Shown one piece after another: positions 16,510 through 25,304 of a stretch of DNA of 64,000 nt. Positions within the stretch are counted from its first letter, which is position 1. Every line of letters starts with the position of its first letter. Under the pieces are notes generated by a model. It worked only from the letters and a program-made list of their open reading frames with translations. It was not told the origin of the DNA and ran no database searches. The stretch spans positions 248,001 through 312,000 of the forward strand of contig NZ_AP013294.1 of the NCBI RefSeq assembly GCF_000829195.1. Direction: 5' to 3'. Source of the DNA: Bacillus sp. OxB-1. Its GTDB lineage: Bacteria; Bacillota; Bacilli; Bacillales_A; Planococcaceae. Both the position numbers and the translations under genes were made by a program.

Positions 16510-17061
16510 TCAATAATCGTCTTCCACCATTGCATACATATAATGATCTTCCCATACGCCGTTGATGTAGAGCAGTTTGCGCAACAGCCCTTCCCGCGTG
16601 TAGCCCGACTTCTCCAACACTTTGACGGATCCCGAGTTCCGCGGGGACACAAATGCCTCAATCCGATGCAGCGCCAACTTCTCAAATGCAAATTTTGTCA
16701 CGAGATCGAGCGCTTCTGTCCCTAATCCTCGGCCGGTTTCCGCCTTATCTATTGAATATCCGACAAATCCACTGGAAAACGGAAGCCTTTTAATGCTATA
16801 TAAGGAAATATGGCCGATCAATCTGCTCGTTTCAGCATCAAAGATACCGAAGTTGTATTCCCGTCTGTTCCTCATTTGATATAGCGCTTCTCTTATTTTT
16901 TCCCGCTGGACCGATACTGTGAAGTAACTGTCCTCATGGCGCGGTTCAAACACCGACCAATACTCCCGGTTCGCACTGAGCAACGCCGTAAAAATGACAG
17001 CGTCCTCTTCAGTCAATATTCGTAAATAACAAGATCGCCCTTCAAGCAATATCAATGACAT
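16510..17061 (-). CDS. GNAT acetyltransferase, RimJ/RimL type
   Basis: A 183-residue GNAT-fold N-acetyltransferase of the RimJ/RimL branch. Motif A, the acetyl-CoA loop, is seen as SIDKAETGRGLGTEAL, followed by RIEAFVSPRNSGSVKVLEK, which is typical of this branch (N-S at the thiolate pocket and the K-V-L-E-K-S-G-Y end). The substrate, protein N-terminus or other amine, is not shown. I place the start at 17061 because the GNAT domain begins there (RSCYLRILTEED) and AAAAGGGTGG lies just before; the frame extends 55 codons further upstream without family similarity. A TTG two codons downstream is also possible. Confidence 0.85.
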   Translation of the reverse strand: MSLILLEGRSCYLRILTEEDAVIFTALLSANREYWSVFEPRHEDSYFTVSVQREKIREALYQMRNRREYNFGIFDAETSRLIGHISLYSIKRLPFSSGFVGYSIDKAETGRGLGTEALDLVTKFAFEKLALHRIEAFVSPRNSGSVKVLEKSGYTREGLLRKLLYINGVWEDHYMYAMVEDDY

Positions 17062-17358
17062 CCACCCTTTTGCGAAGATACACCCGGAATTTGGCGTGTT
17101 TGACATTAGTATGCCGCTACTAGCCTTAATTTTTACGTTTGTATCCTGTTTATCTCCAGTGCTCCGATAAAAAACCCGCATCACTGAAGAAATCGTTTTC
17201 AATTTCCACTTTACGGTAGAAAACACCGAATGTAAGTTACATTTATTATATCATGAATTTTCCATATGAGAAATATTGCATTTGTGACGGAAACTTCATA
17301 CTTTTGATGTTCCGCCTACCTGTTTGGAATGTATACTGTACAGTAGGAGGAATAGACG

Positions 17359-18120
17359 ATGACGAAAATGATGATGACCTTTTCCCTCGTCTGTATGGTG
17401 GCTGTTTATTCGGTCGCTAATTTTTTGCCTTTAAACGGCAGGACGACATGGGAAATTGCATATAGGTTACCCATACTTTTTACACCTGCAGGCTATGTTT
17501 TTACCATTTGGATACTCATTTATGCTTTATTGGGTTTTTGGATATATGGCTTTTATAAGAAACCGAGCCCTTCCCGATCCATTTCACGACTTCGTGCAGC
17601 TCTTTTTACGTTGGGTTGCCTGTTCAATATCGCTTGGATTTTATTATGGCATTACAGTTATTACACTCCGATGCTTTTCGCCAAAGTGATCACTCTCGGT
17701 CTTCTGCTTGCCCTCTATTTCACCTATCCTCCAAAAGAGAATTCGGTTTGGGGCAGGGTTCCGATTTCCATCTATGTTGGTTGGACATTCATCTCGACTA
17801 TTATGAATTTCAGTTACGTACTGACTTACCGGGAATGGTCCGGCTGGGGGCTGAGCGATCCGCTATGGACTGTCATTTATTTGACGATTGCCGCAGCATT
17901 CGCTTTCCACTTCCTCTACCATCATAAAGATGTGGCTTTGAATTTAGTGAACATCTGGACTTTTATCGGAATCATTGTGATAAACGGAACAGATGAACTA
18001 TTCGTTTCAGCCGCGGCCCTGTTTCTGATAGCGGCAATGGCAGTCGGAATCCTGATGGTGCAGAAAAATCGAAATGGACAGGAATTACCGAGCCATAGCC
18101 CAGAAAGCATAGTGAAATGA
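17359..18120 (+). CDS. TspO/MBR-related tryptophan-rich membrane protein
   Basis: A 253-residue membrane protein with seven or so hydrophobic segments. The N-terminal five helices keep the TspO/MBR pattern (FTPAGYVFTIW, then LFNIAWILLWHY and YVLTYREWSGWG), but the protein is longer than the classical 150-residue TspO by two extra C-terminal helices. Proteins of this size are common in Bacilli and are usually listed as tryptophan-rich sensory proteins. Ligand and role are unknown. The ATG follows CAGTAGGAGG. Confidence 0.75.
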   Translation: MTKMMMTFSLVCMVAVYSVANFLPLNGRTTWEIAYRLPILFTPAGYVFTIWILIYALLGFWIYGFYKKPSPSRSISRLRAALFTLGCLFNIAWILLWHYSYYTPMLFAKVITLGLLLALYFTYPPKENSVWGRVPISIYVGWTFISTIMNFSYVLTYREWSGWGLSDPLWTVIYLTIAAAFAFHFLYHHKDVALNLVNIWTFIGIIVINGTDELFVSAAALFLIAAMAVGILMVQKNRNGQELPSHSPESIVK

Positions 18121-18165
18121 AAAATCGCCGTCTCTTCCAGTTCAGAAGAAAGCGGCGATTTTTTT
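18120..18165. terminator. Bidirectional terminator, TspO-like and thiT
   Basis: AAAAATCGCCG pairs with CGGCGATTTTT between the converging genes; it overlaps the thiT stop codon. Confidence 0.85.
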
Positions 18166-18718
18166 ATGCACGTTGCAAAAGGCGTGGTGCCGAGGTGAAT
18201 AAAAGCGAAGCGACAATTGCTGATAAGATGATGGATGGTACCATGTACGCCCCGTTGTATAAAAGCGAGTACAGCCAAACCGGCTGATCCCCGGCATATT
18301 GGCCAAAAAACACCATTCCGCCGATGAAATGGATCAGATAGCGGAATAGCCCTCCGATTACAGTCCCCACGACAATCGCCGCTACCATCTTCCCTTTCTT
18401 CCCTTCCGCTTTTCCGCGAAGCAGCCATACGAGCGTCACCGCCGCGAGCCCGACGAGCGCATAGGCAACGAAATAATCCAGCGCTGCTTGTACGGGATGA
18501 TACACCTTGCCTGCCGAGATCATTTGGATCAATCCGCTTAAAAAACCGGTCAACATGCCGCCGGCGAGTCCCCAGCGAAAGGCCATCACTACGATCGGCA
18601 ACATCGACAGAGTGATTGAACCTCCCTGCGGCAAGGAAAATCCGATTTGGTCCAACACGAAAGAGATAGCACCTAAAATTGCAACTTCCAATAAAAATTG
18701 AAGACGTTTCCTAGACAA
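18164..18718 (-). CDS. thiT: Energy-coupled thiamine transporter ThiT
   Basis: A 184-residue S-component of an ECF transporter that binds thiamine and docks on the shared energizing module, not encoded nearby. Six membrane helices are visible. FVLDQIGFSLPQGGSITLSMLPI in helix 1 to loop and the following AFRWGLAGG are typical of ThiT; the tryptophan/tyrosine-rich thiamine site includes YHPVQAALDYFVAY. The start is a TTG at 18718, chosen because AAGGAAGGGGG stands 7 bases before it; an ATG far upstream would run through the riboswitch terminator. A TPP riboswitch precedes the gene, which confirms the substrate. Confidence 0.93.
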   Translation of the reverse strand: MSRKRLQFLLEVAILGAISFVLDQIGFSLPQGGSITLSMLPIVVMAFRWGLAGGMLTGFLSGLIQMISAGKVYHPVQAALDYFVAYALVGLAAVTLVWLLRGKAEGKKGKMVAAIVVGTVIGGLFRYLIHFIGGMVFFGQYAGDQPVWLYSLLYNGAYMVPSIILSAIVASLLFTSAPRLLQRA

Positions 18719-18785
18719 ATGAATTCCCCCTTCCTTGAAAATGGTAGGAGGATGTGAGATTGAAAAAATGCGACTAGCCATGAAA

Positions 18786-18817
18786 TAAAAAAGACATCCC
18801 GGATGAACGGGACATCT
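18786..18817 (-). terminator. Riboswitch-controlled terminator of thiT
   Basis: On the minus strand a 10-bp perfect stem (AGATGTCCCG) with loop TTCATC is followed by a run of T residues. It lies between the TPP aptamer and the thiT start, as expected for transcriptional attenuation when TPP is bound. Confidence 0.9.
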
Positions 18818-18829
18818 GATTATGCCAGT

Positions 18830-18921
18830 TTCCATCCACATCCCTACGTAAGAATGATCTTACAGGTTCAAAGGGTCAGGACAACTCTATGCCCAATCTC
18901 AGCCGATCGGCACCCCTTGTG
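18830..18921 (-). promoter_or_regulatory. TPP riboswitch (THI element)
   Basis: On the minus strand the conserved blocks appear in order: GGGGTGCCG, GGCTGAGA, GACCCTTTGAACCTG (near-consensus ACCCTT-GAACCTGAT) and GTAGGGATGTGG. Spacing and closing helix fit the aptamer. It controls thiT through the adjacent terminator. Confidence 0.96.
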
Positions 18922-19031
18922 GTTTTCCATGCAATTGTCCTTTCAAGTGTATAGTATTCAGAGGAAGTAAGCAAGATGATTTCATCTACTGGAAAATCCT
19001 TGTATAGTAAAAGCAAGACGGAGGGAAGCTT

Positions 19032-19370
19032 ATGACCAATCAAAAATTATTATCGGCCTTGTGTTATTTTAGTATATTTTTCTCGCCCCTGCTCTTTCCA
19101 TTGATTGTCTACTTCATTTCCGAAGATTGGGACGTGAAACAGCATGCCAAGCGCTCACTCGTTTCCCATCTCGTTCCCACCGTATTGCTGGTGGCAGGCT
19201 TCGTCCTCTTTTCATTTTCCATGTTCTCCTTTTATGAACCAATGAATGGAAGCATGGGAAGTTTTGGATTTTGGCAAATTACCCCATTCCTGTTTGTCGC
19301 CGTCTACGGTATACTTTTCCTCGTCATCGTAATCTGGAATATTATCCAAGGCGTCAAAGTGCTCAAATAA
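19032..19370 (+). CDS. DUF4870 family membrane protein
   Basis: A 112-residue protein with three membrane helices of the DUF4870 (Tic20-like) family. The early segment SALCYFSIFFSPLLFPLIVYF and the charged DVKQHAKRSLVSH block (the family's usual position for H-x-x-x-A) are seen. Function unknown. GACGGAGGGAAGCTT precedes the ATG. A small basic gene follows 66 bases downstream on the same strand. Confidence 0.82.
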   Translation: MTNQKLLSALCYFSIFFSPLLFPLIVYFISEDWDVKQHAKRSLVSHLVPTVLLVAGFVLFSFSMFSFYEPMNGSMGSFGFWQITPFLFVAVYGILFLVIVIWNIIQGVKVLK

Positions 19371-19436
19371 GGTTTACTTTCAGAAGTGCAGGGGAAAATA
19401 CAAACAATAGTGTACAAGGAAGAAGGCGGTGGAACA

Positions 19437-19547
19437 ATGAAAAGACTAATAAAAACAGCAATCAAATGGGCGCCTGTCCTTTACCCCATCATCCGCAAAA
19501 TGATGTCGGAAAGAAAAAAATACGGCACATCGTTTCCTAAAAGATAA
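19437..19547 (+). CDS. Small basic protein, 36 aa
   Basis: A 36-residue, strongly basic product ([20 protein letters not shown] then [10 protein letters not shown]), likely an amphipathic or membrane-associated helix. I do not recognise a named family. Support: GAAGGCGGTGG stands ahead of the ATG and a terminator directly follows the stop codon. It is shorter than normal length cut-offs. Confidence 0.6.
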   Translation: MKRLIKTAIKWAPVLYPIIRKMMSERKKYGTSFPKR

Positions 19548-19582
19548 AACGCGGACCGCAACGCAGCGGTTACGCGTTTTTT
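19548..19582 (+). terminator. Terminator after the 36-aa gene
   Basis: AACGCGGACCGC pairs with GCGGTTACGCGTT around AACGCA and is followed by T residues. Confidence 0.85.
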
Positions 19583-19659
19583 CTCTTATCTCAAACCAGA
19601 AAAGTCTATCCCCGGTTTCATAAGTTTGCCGTCTTTTGGATTCCTGGAATATGTTATAG

Positions 19660-20469
<810 letters not shown>

Positions 20470-20490
20470 GTTGCCCCGCAACGTATAATG

Positions 20491-20544
20491 AAAAGGCTGT
20501 TCCTGTCGCCCGAATCGAATTCGGCATAGGAACAGCCTTTTTTA
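20491..20544. terminator. Bidirectional terminator, map and helicase genes
   Basis: AAAAGGCTGTTCCT pairs with AGGAACAGCCTTTT; an inner pair CGAAT/ATTCG extends the stem. Both converging genes end here. Confidence 0.88.
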
Positions 20545-21684
20545 TTTCCCTTTGTTCTTCTGCACGGTTTTCGAATTGCCTTCCAGCAGCTGGCCTTTGT
20601 ACCATGTTTTCTGGATGGGTTTCATCCCTTTCGTCAACTTGCGGTAATCGCGCTCTTCTGCGTAGGACAGGAGGGTCAATACTTCCCCGTCACTCCCTGC
20701 ACGTCCCGTCCTACCGGAACGATGCAAATACTGCTCGATCGTGTGGGGGACATCGACATGGATGACATGGGTCAGCCCCTCGATATCCAGACCACGGGCA
20801 CCTAGGTCGGTTGCAATCAAGACCCGGAATTCCCCTTTACGGAAACTTTCCAGCGTCTTCTGGCGATCCATTTTCTTCATATCCGAATATAAGACCCCGA
20901 TCGGCGCCTCATTATGCCGCAGCTTCATCTCTTTCATATGGAGCTGGTCCACATTATTCATGAAGGCGAGGGCCCGGATTCCTTTCAAATGGGACAATCC
21001 CCGCAGCAGATCCGTTTTTTCCCGCGCATCGGTCTTCACGTAGGAGTGGACCACTTTTCCCTGCTTCGGCATTTCATCCGCGGTCACCTGAAGACGGATC
21101 GGTTCTTTCATCAACCGCTTTGCCACGATTTCGATTTCGTCCGTGATGGTCGCGGAAACCGCAATGACTTGTCTATCCGGATGGGCAGCTTCAATAAGCC
21201 CTTTCACGATAACGCGGTGATCGCGGGATAATAGCTGATCGGCTTCATCGAGGATGATCTGCCGGATATCGTACATCTTCAGCCGATTCGCTCTGGCCAG
21301 TTCAGCCAGCCGCCCCGGAGTCCCGACGACGATGGTCGGCTTCTTTTTCAAACGCTCGATTTGGCGCTGCATATTCGCTCCACCGATCAATTGCGTAACC
21401 GTGATGTCCGTCCCTTCCACCCATTCCCGGATGATGTTAACAATCTGCATGGACAGTTCCTGGGATGGTGTCATGATCAAAGCCTGTGTCTGCTTTTTAG
21501 CGCCATCGACCATTTGCAAGATCGGAAGTACATACGCCAGCGTCTTCCCGGATCCTGTCGGTGACTCCGCCACGATATCCTTGCCATCCAGCATTTCCGG
21601 TATCATCTTTGTCTGTATCGGCATCTCGGTTTCAAATTTCCATTTCGCTCTGATGTTCTCTTCCAAATTCTCCAAGAAGGACAT
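20542..21684 (-). CDS. DEAD-box RNA helicase (YfmL-like)
   Basis: A 380-residue minimal DEAD-box ATP-dependent RNA helicase. Motifs in order: Q-motif around residues 15-24 (KWKFETEMPIQ), SPTGSGKT (41-48), GTPGR (121-125), DEAD (146-149), SAT, then the second domain with FRVLIATDLGARGLDI and HRSGRTGRAG. The C-terminus is a short basic tail without the large RNA-binding extensions of CshA or DbpA. Length and architecture resemble B. subtilis YfmL, linked to 50S assembly. The start at 21684 follows GTGGGGATCAGA. Confidence 0.9.
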   Translation of the reverse strand: MSFLENLEENIRAKWKFETEMPIQTKMIPEMLDGKDIVAESPTGSGKTLAYVLPILQMVDGAKKQTQALIMTPSQELSMQIVNIIREWVEGTDITVTQLIGGANMQRQIERLKKKPTIVVGTPGRLAELARANRLKMYDIRQIILDEADQLLSRDHRVIVKGLIEAAHPDRQVIAVSATITDEIEIVAKRLMKEPIRLQVTADEMPKQGKVVHSYVKTDAREKTDLLRGLSHLKGIRALAFMNNVDQLHMKEMKLRHNEAPIGVLYSDMKKMDRQKTLESFRKGEFRVLIATDLGARGLDIEGLTHVIHVDVPHTIEQYLHRSGRTGRAGSDGEVLTLLSYAEERDYRKLTKGMKPIQKTWYKGQLLEGNSKTVQKNKGK

Positions 21685-21747
21685 TCTGATCCCCACTTTC
21701 ATTCTATACAATCCAGTATATCCTAGCGGCCGTTTTCACACGAATGT

Positions 21748-22449
21748 TCACCGTTTCACTTCATATCCGCATCTTTCAATAGCCGTGTCGGCCAAGACGA
21801 GGAGTGAATCGATATATTCTTTCCCAAGTTGCAATTCCTCTCTGACGATGGACAACTCGGTGCAGCCGAGAATCACTTTATCGCAGTCCGCCTCTTTCAT
21901 CGCCTGCTCGATCAGATCCCATTTTTCCCGGCTCGCCGGCCGGCCGGCTTTAATGTCGTCGTAAATGACCGACATGACGATTTCCTGGGTTTCCGGGTCA
22001 GCGATAACAGGAGTCAATCCATTGCGTTCACAAGCAAGCTGGTACACTTCCGTAGTGATTGTCCCGCTTGTCGCTAAAATGCCGACACGGTCGGCTCCCA
22101 ATTCTTTCGCACGCATCGCTGTCTCCGATACCATATCGATGATCGGCAGTTGTGTGCTTTCCTGGAGTTCCGAATAGAAGGAATGCGCCGTATTGCAAGG
22201 AATGGCCAGCACTTGCGCCCCTGCCGCCTCCAAGCGCCTGCTGTCCGAGATGAGGACAGGAACCGGATTGTCCTCGCTTTCACCAAGGATGAAGGCTGTC
22301 CTGTCCGGGATATTCGTATTGTTGGTGATGACCATATTGACATGGTCTTGGTCTTTTTCCGCGGCTGTCCGTCTGACAATCATTTCGCCTATGTACATCG
22401 TGGCCAATGGGCCGACTCCGCCGATGATGCCTAATGTTTTCTTTTGCAT
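21748..22449 (-). CDS. Aspartate/glutamate racemase family protein
   Basis: A 233-residue PLP-independent racemase of the Asp/Glu/hydantoin family. The two catalytic cysteines are Cys85 in IPCNTAH and Cys196 in LGCTEL, on the two halves of the pseudo-symmetric fold. The N-terminal LGIIGGVGPLAT is typical of aspartate racemases rather than MurI. The likely product is D-aspartate (D-glutamate also possible). Its position beside a FemX-like enzyme and a D-amino-acid-ligase-like ATP-grasp protein suggests it supplies the wall bridge. The start at 22449 has only a weak binding site. Confidence 0.85.
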   Translation of the reverse strand: MQKKTLGIIGGVGPLATMYIGEMIVRRTAAEKDQDHVNMVITNNTNIPDRTAFILGESEDNPVPVLISDSRRLEAAGAQVLAIPCNTAHSFYSELQESTQLPIIDMVSETAMRAKELGADRVGILATSGTITTEVYQLACERNGLTPVIADPETQEIVMSVIYDDIKAGRPASREKWDLIEQAMKEADCDKVILGCTELSIVREELQLGKEYIDSLLVLADTAIERCGYEVKR

Positions 22450-22576
22450 GGTAGCCGTCAAACTTTCTGTAATAGTTTTTTTCGCAATCACTTCAAAAAT
22501 TATAGCATAGGGAAAGTTCGGCAATCAATTGCACCCCTGCTGTGCTCCCCAAACGCTTCGACCCGGATAAGATGAA

Positions 22577-22611
22577 AGAAAAGCCATGGATGTCCTATCT
22601 CCGTGGCTTTT
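22577..22611 (-). terminator. Terminator between femX-like and racemase genes
   Basis: On the minus strand AGAAAAGCCACGGAG pairs with a complementary arm ending in TTTTCT. It follows the femX-like stop by a few bases, so the racemase gene probably has its own promoter in 22450-22576. Confidence 0.75.
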
Positions 22612-22616
22612 CTCAC

Positions 22617-23657
22617 TCATTTTTTCATTTTCTTCTTCAATTGTTGGACTTTCGGAACGACTTTGACGAACAGATTATAGAGGAACGGTTTATACACCTT
22701 ATCGATTTCCCCGATGTATTCCGTCACGCCGTCCTCTTGGCAAAAGCTGCTCTTGAAAGCATACAGTCCGTCCTGTTGGCTGTCCAAGATGAAGACGCCG
22801 CCGAGATCGTACTGCTGGGCCCCTTCCTCGATCCCCCACTTCATCATTTCATAGTTCATTAGATGGTTCGGGTTGAGGTTGCGCTTTTCATTCGTACTAC
22901 CGGCGTAGAGATAGTACAATTTCCCGTGGTAATTGATCGTGATGGCACCCGCCAAATAATCTTCCTCATGTTTGACTAGGTAGATCCGCAGACCGTCATA
23001 CGCCTTGCGCATCTTGACGAAATAGTCATAGGAACGGATTGTGATCTGATTGCGTTCCGCCATCGTTCTATAAATATCATAGAAGATTTTCAAGTATTCA
23101 TCGCTGCGGGAATGGGACACTTCCACCCCTTTTTTGATGGCTCCCCGGATGATGTTCCGAGTTTTCTTTTTGTATCGCATCATGATCGATTCTTCGTCTT
23201 CGCCTTCCAGCTTGACGATCATGTTCAAACGCGGTTGGATCAGCTCATCCTTATCAGCGTCAACATTCCGGACGACATAGCCGGCATCCTTGTACTTCTT
23301 GTCCAGTTCTTCGGAATAAAGGATTTCGGGGTCCATCTTCAGCGCAAACGCTTTATGCTTTTTCGCCACAACTTCCGCTTCCTTCAATAATTCGGCAACG
23401 AGTGCTTCATCATGAAAGTCGCAAACAGGTCCACGAGGCGCATAGAGCAATGAAAAGCCGCCCGGCACTTTCCGGATAAGAAGGGACATGGCAGCCACGA
23501 TTTCTCCATCCCGTTCCACATACACCTGTTCATTGCCCCAATCATCTTTGACGTCTGCCCAATTGGGGTCTTGCGTGAGAGCCCGATATGGGGAATTCCG
23601 GATGAACTCCTCATACCGTTTGACGTCCCTCTCATTAGCCTTGTCCAATACTGGCAC
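22617..23657 (-). CDS. FemX-like peptidoglycan aminoacyltransferase
   Basis: A 346-residue FemABX family protein: two GNAT-like domains that transfer an amino acid from aminoacyl-tRNA to the lysine side chain of the peptidoglycan precursor. The family's core is seen in ITIRSYDYFVKMRKAY, LAGAITINYHGKLYYLYAGS and the C-terminal GLYAFKSSF. It lacks the coiled-coil tRNA arm of staphylococcal FemA/B, as Weissella FemX does. The start is a GTG at 23657 with AAGGAGTGA 7 bases ahead. It lies 53 bases after the ATP-grasp gene, certainly in its operon. Confidence 0.88.
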   Translation of the reverse strand: MPVLDKANERDVKRYEEFIRNSPYRALTQDPNWADVKDDWGNEQVYVERDGEIVAAMSLLIRKVPGGFSLLYAPRGPVCDFHDEALVAELLKEAEVVAKKHKAFALKMDPEILYSEELDKKYKDAGYVVRNVDADKDELIQPRLNMIVKLEGEDEESIMMRYKKKTRNIIRGAIKKGVEVSHSRSDEYLKIFYDIYRTMAERNQITIRSYDYFVKMRKAYDGLRIYLVKHEEDYLAGAITINYHGKLYYLYAGSTNEKRNLNPNHLMNYEMMKWGIEEGAQQYDLGGVFILDSQQDGLYAFKSSFCQEDGVTEYIGEIDKVYKPFLYNLFVKVVPKVQQLKKKMKK

Positions 23658-23710
23658 TCTGGAATCACTCCTTATACCCGTGCACACAAATTCCGCTGCG
23701 ATAAGCGGAT

Positions 23711-24931
23711 TTACTCTTTCCGTTTGAAATACTTCTCGAATCGCTTGTAATAATCCCGGTAATAATTATATAACTTCAACGAACGGATGAAATTCCGATC
23801 TTTGTCGTAATACAGTGTCGAAGCGGTCTTTTTCTCGTCGATCAGCCGTTTGACCTGCTGTTTCAATTCATAGTCCATCGTATACTTGACGAGCAATTTC
23901 AATGGAACCGTATGCCAGAGCACTTCATTGCGGCCGTATTCAATCGGATTATCCCGATGATAGACACGGTCTTCCACAAGGTATTTGGCCATATTGTACC
24001 CGTTCGCCGTGACAAAATAGCTGCTGCGCCCTTGCCGGATATTCAATTCAAATATTTTATATTTCCCATCCCTACGGTCATATTTCAGGTCGATGTTCGC
24101 ATAACCGGTAAAGCCGATCGCTTCCAGGAATTTCTTGTATTGATCGTAAATGTCCTGGTTGTATTCACCGACGATTCCGACGTAGTTCCCGATCAGGACC
24201 GGCGTGTAATCTTCCAGCACGACCCGGCCAAGGCACATCATCCGCACCTTCCCGTTCCGGTCGCAATACGCATTCAAGACACGCATGACGGTATCATCGC
24301 CCGGGATATAATCCTGGATGATCAGCTTTCCGTCATAGGTGGAGGAATAGATAGTATGGATCGCTTCGACAAACTGTTCTTTCGTATGTAAAACATACGC
24401 CTTTTTCTTCCCTTCGAATTGGGCGTTGAAATAGCGCATGCTATCCGACGGTTTGACGACAACCGGAAAACCGAATGGCAATTCCATATGAGGATCCATA
24501 CCCTTGACGAACATGACCGTGTCAGGATAATCCAAGCCATGTTCCTCGCACATTTCGTAGAAATTTTCCTTGAAAATGATATCATCCATCATCTCTTCAT
24601 CGACGAACGGAAGAATATAATACGGCTCCAAATGCTTTTTACTTCTGACGGCAAGCTCGACATAATTTTCATTGCTGGCAATTAAAAGAAGCTTTTCCGC
24701 CCGCTCATGCAGCTCGTCCTTCAGCTCCAGCAGGCTTTTTATAAACGTATTGGGATCATCGAAATTATCAAAGATTCGTTTTTCAACAATTTTACTATGC
24801 ATCGTCGAAAGTAGATGACCTTTCGTCGCAATAATGCTGGTGATGCCATATTGCTCGTGAAATGCTCTAGCCATTCCATAAGCATTGTCATCCGACCCGA
24901 GGATGACAGGGAGAAAATCCGCTTTTGGCAT
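23711..24931 (-). CDS. ATP-grasp ligase, likely D-Asp/D-Glu ligase of wall bridge
   Basis: A 406-residue ATP-grasp enzyme. The N-terminal domain begins ILGSDDNAYGMARAFHEQYG; the ATP-grasp core includes FPVVVKPSDSMRYF, LIIQDYIPGDDTVMRVLN and the metal-binding FELNIRQGRSSYFVTANGYN. This last segment closely resembles the D-aspartate ligases (Aslfm of Enterococcus faecium, AslA of Lactococcus) that attach D-Asp to the lysine of UDP-MurNAc-pentapeptide, as I recall them. AAGGGG stands 8 bases before the ATG, and a sigma-A promoter is at 25004-25032. Which amino acid it uses is inference. Confidence 0.75.
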   Translation of the reverse strand: MPKADFLPVILGSDDNAYGMARAFHEQYGITSIIATKGHLLSTMHSKIVEKRIFDNFDDPNTFIKSLLELKDELHERAEKLLLIASNENYVELAVRSKKHLEPYYILPFVDEEMMDDIIFKENFYEMCEEHGLDYPDTVMFVKGMDPHMELPFGFPVVVKPSDSMRYFNAQFEGKKKAYVLHTKEQFVEAIHTIYSSTYDGKLIIQDYIPGDDTVMRVLNAYCDRNGKVRMMCLGRVVLEDYTPVLIGNYVGIVGEYNQDIYDQYKKFLEAIGFTGYANIDLKYDRRDGKYKIFELNIRQGRSSYFVTANGYNMAKYLVEDRVYHRDNPIEYGRNEVLWHTVPLKLLVKYTMDYELKQQVKRLIDEKKTASTLYYDKDRNFIRSLKLYNYYRDYYKRFEKYFKRKE

Positions 24932-25003
24932 GAATAAAACCCCTTATCAACAAGTTCTCAAGAGTATTGCCGCCCTCTCCGGGACAACTACATAACACCC
25001 CCA

Positions 25004-25032
25004 AGTGTATCGTACGCTTGTTTTCAAGTCAA
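25004..25032 (-). promoter_or_regulatory. Sigma-A promoter of the wall-bridge genes
   Basis: On the minus strand TTGACT and TACACT are separated by exactly 17 bases, about 70 bases upstream of the ATP-grasp start codon. The remaining divergent intergenic sequence to 25304 holds a possible weak sigma-D-like site near 25126-25150 but nothing else clear. Confidence 0.7.
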
Positions 25033-25304
25033 GAAACCCCAAAAGGTCAACCCCCCACACTTAAAGTTCAATTTCATCACAGCATCCAAATTCGAGGAAC
25101 TTTCTAAAGGTTCTTCGGGAAGGTGTAAAAGCTACCGAACGGCAACGATAGAAATCCTTAGTATGACGAAATACTGAAAATTGTTGTACGTTTTTTTAAT
25201 TAATTCACAAATATTCGATTTCTTTTTCAGTTCTTTTCTACTATACTTATTATATATTGCAAACTTCTTTTACTTTTATTTGCAGATTTCTGGGGGGGAT
25301 AGTT

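Noticed and set aside
21254-21964. 236-codon plus-strand frame across the helicase and racemase genes
   Set aside because: Antisense shadow of two well supported genes.
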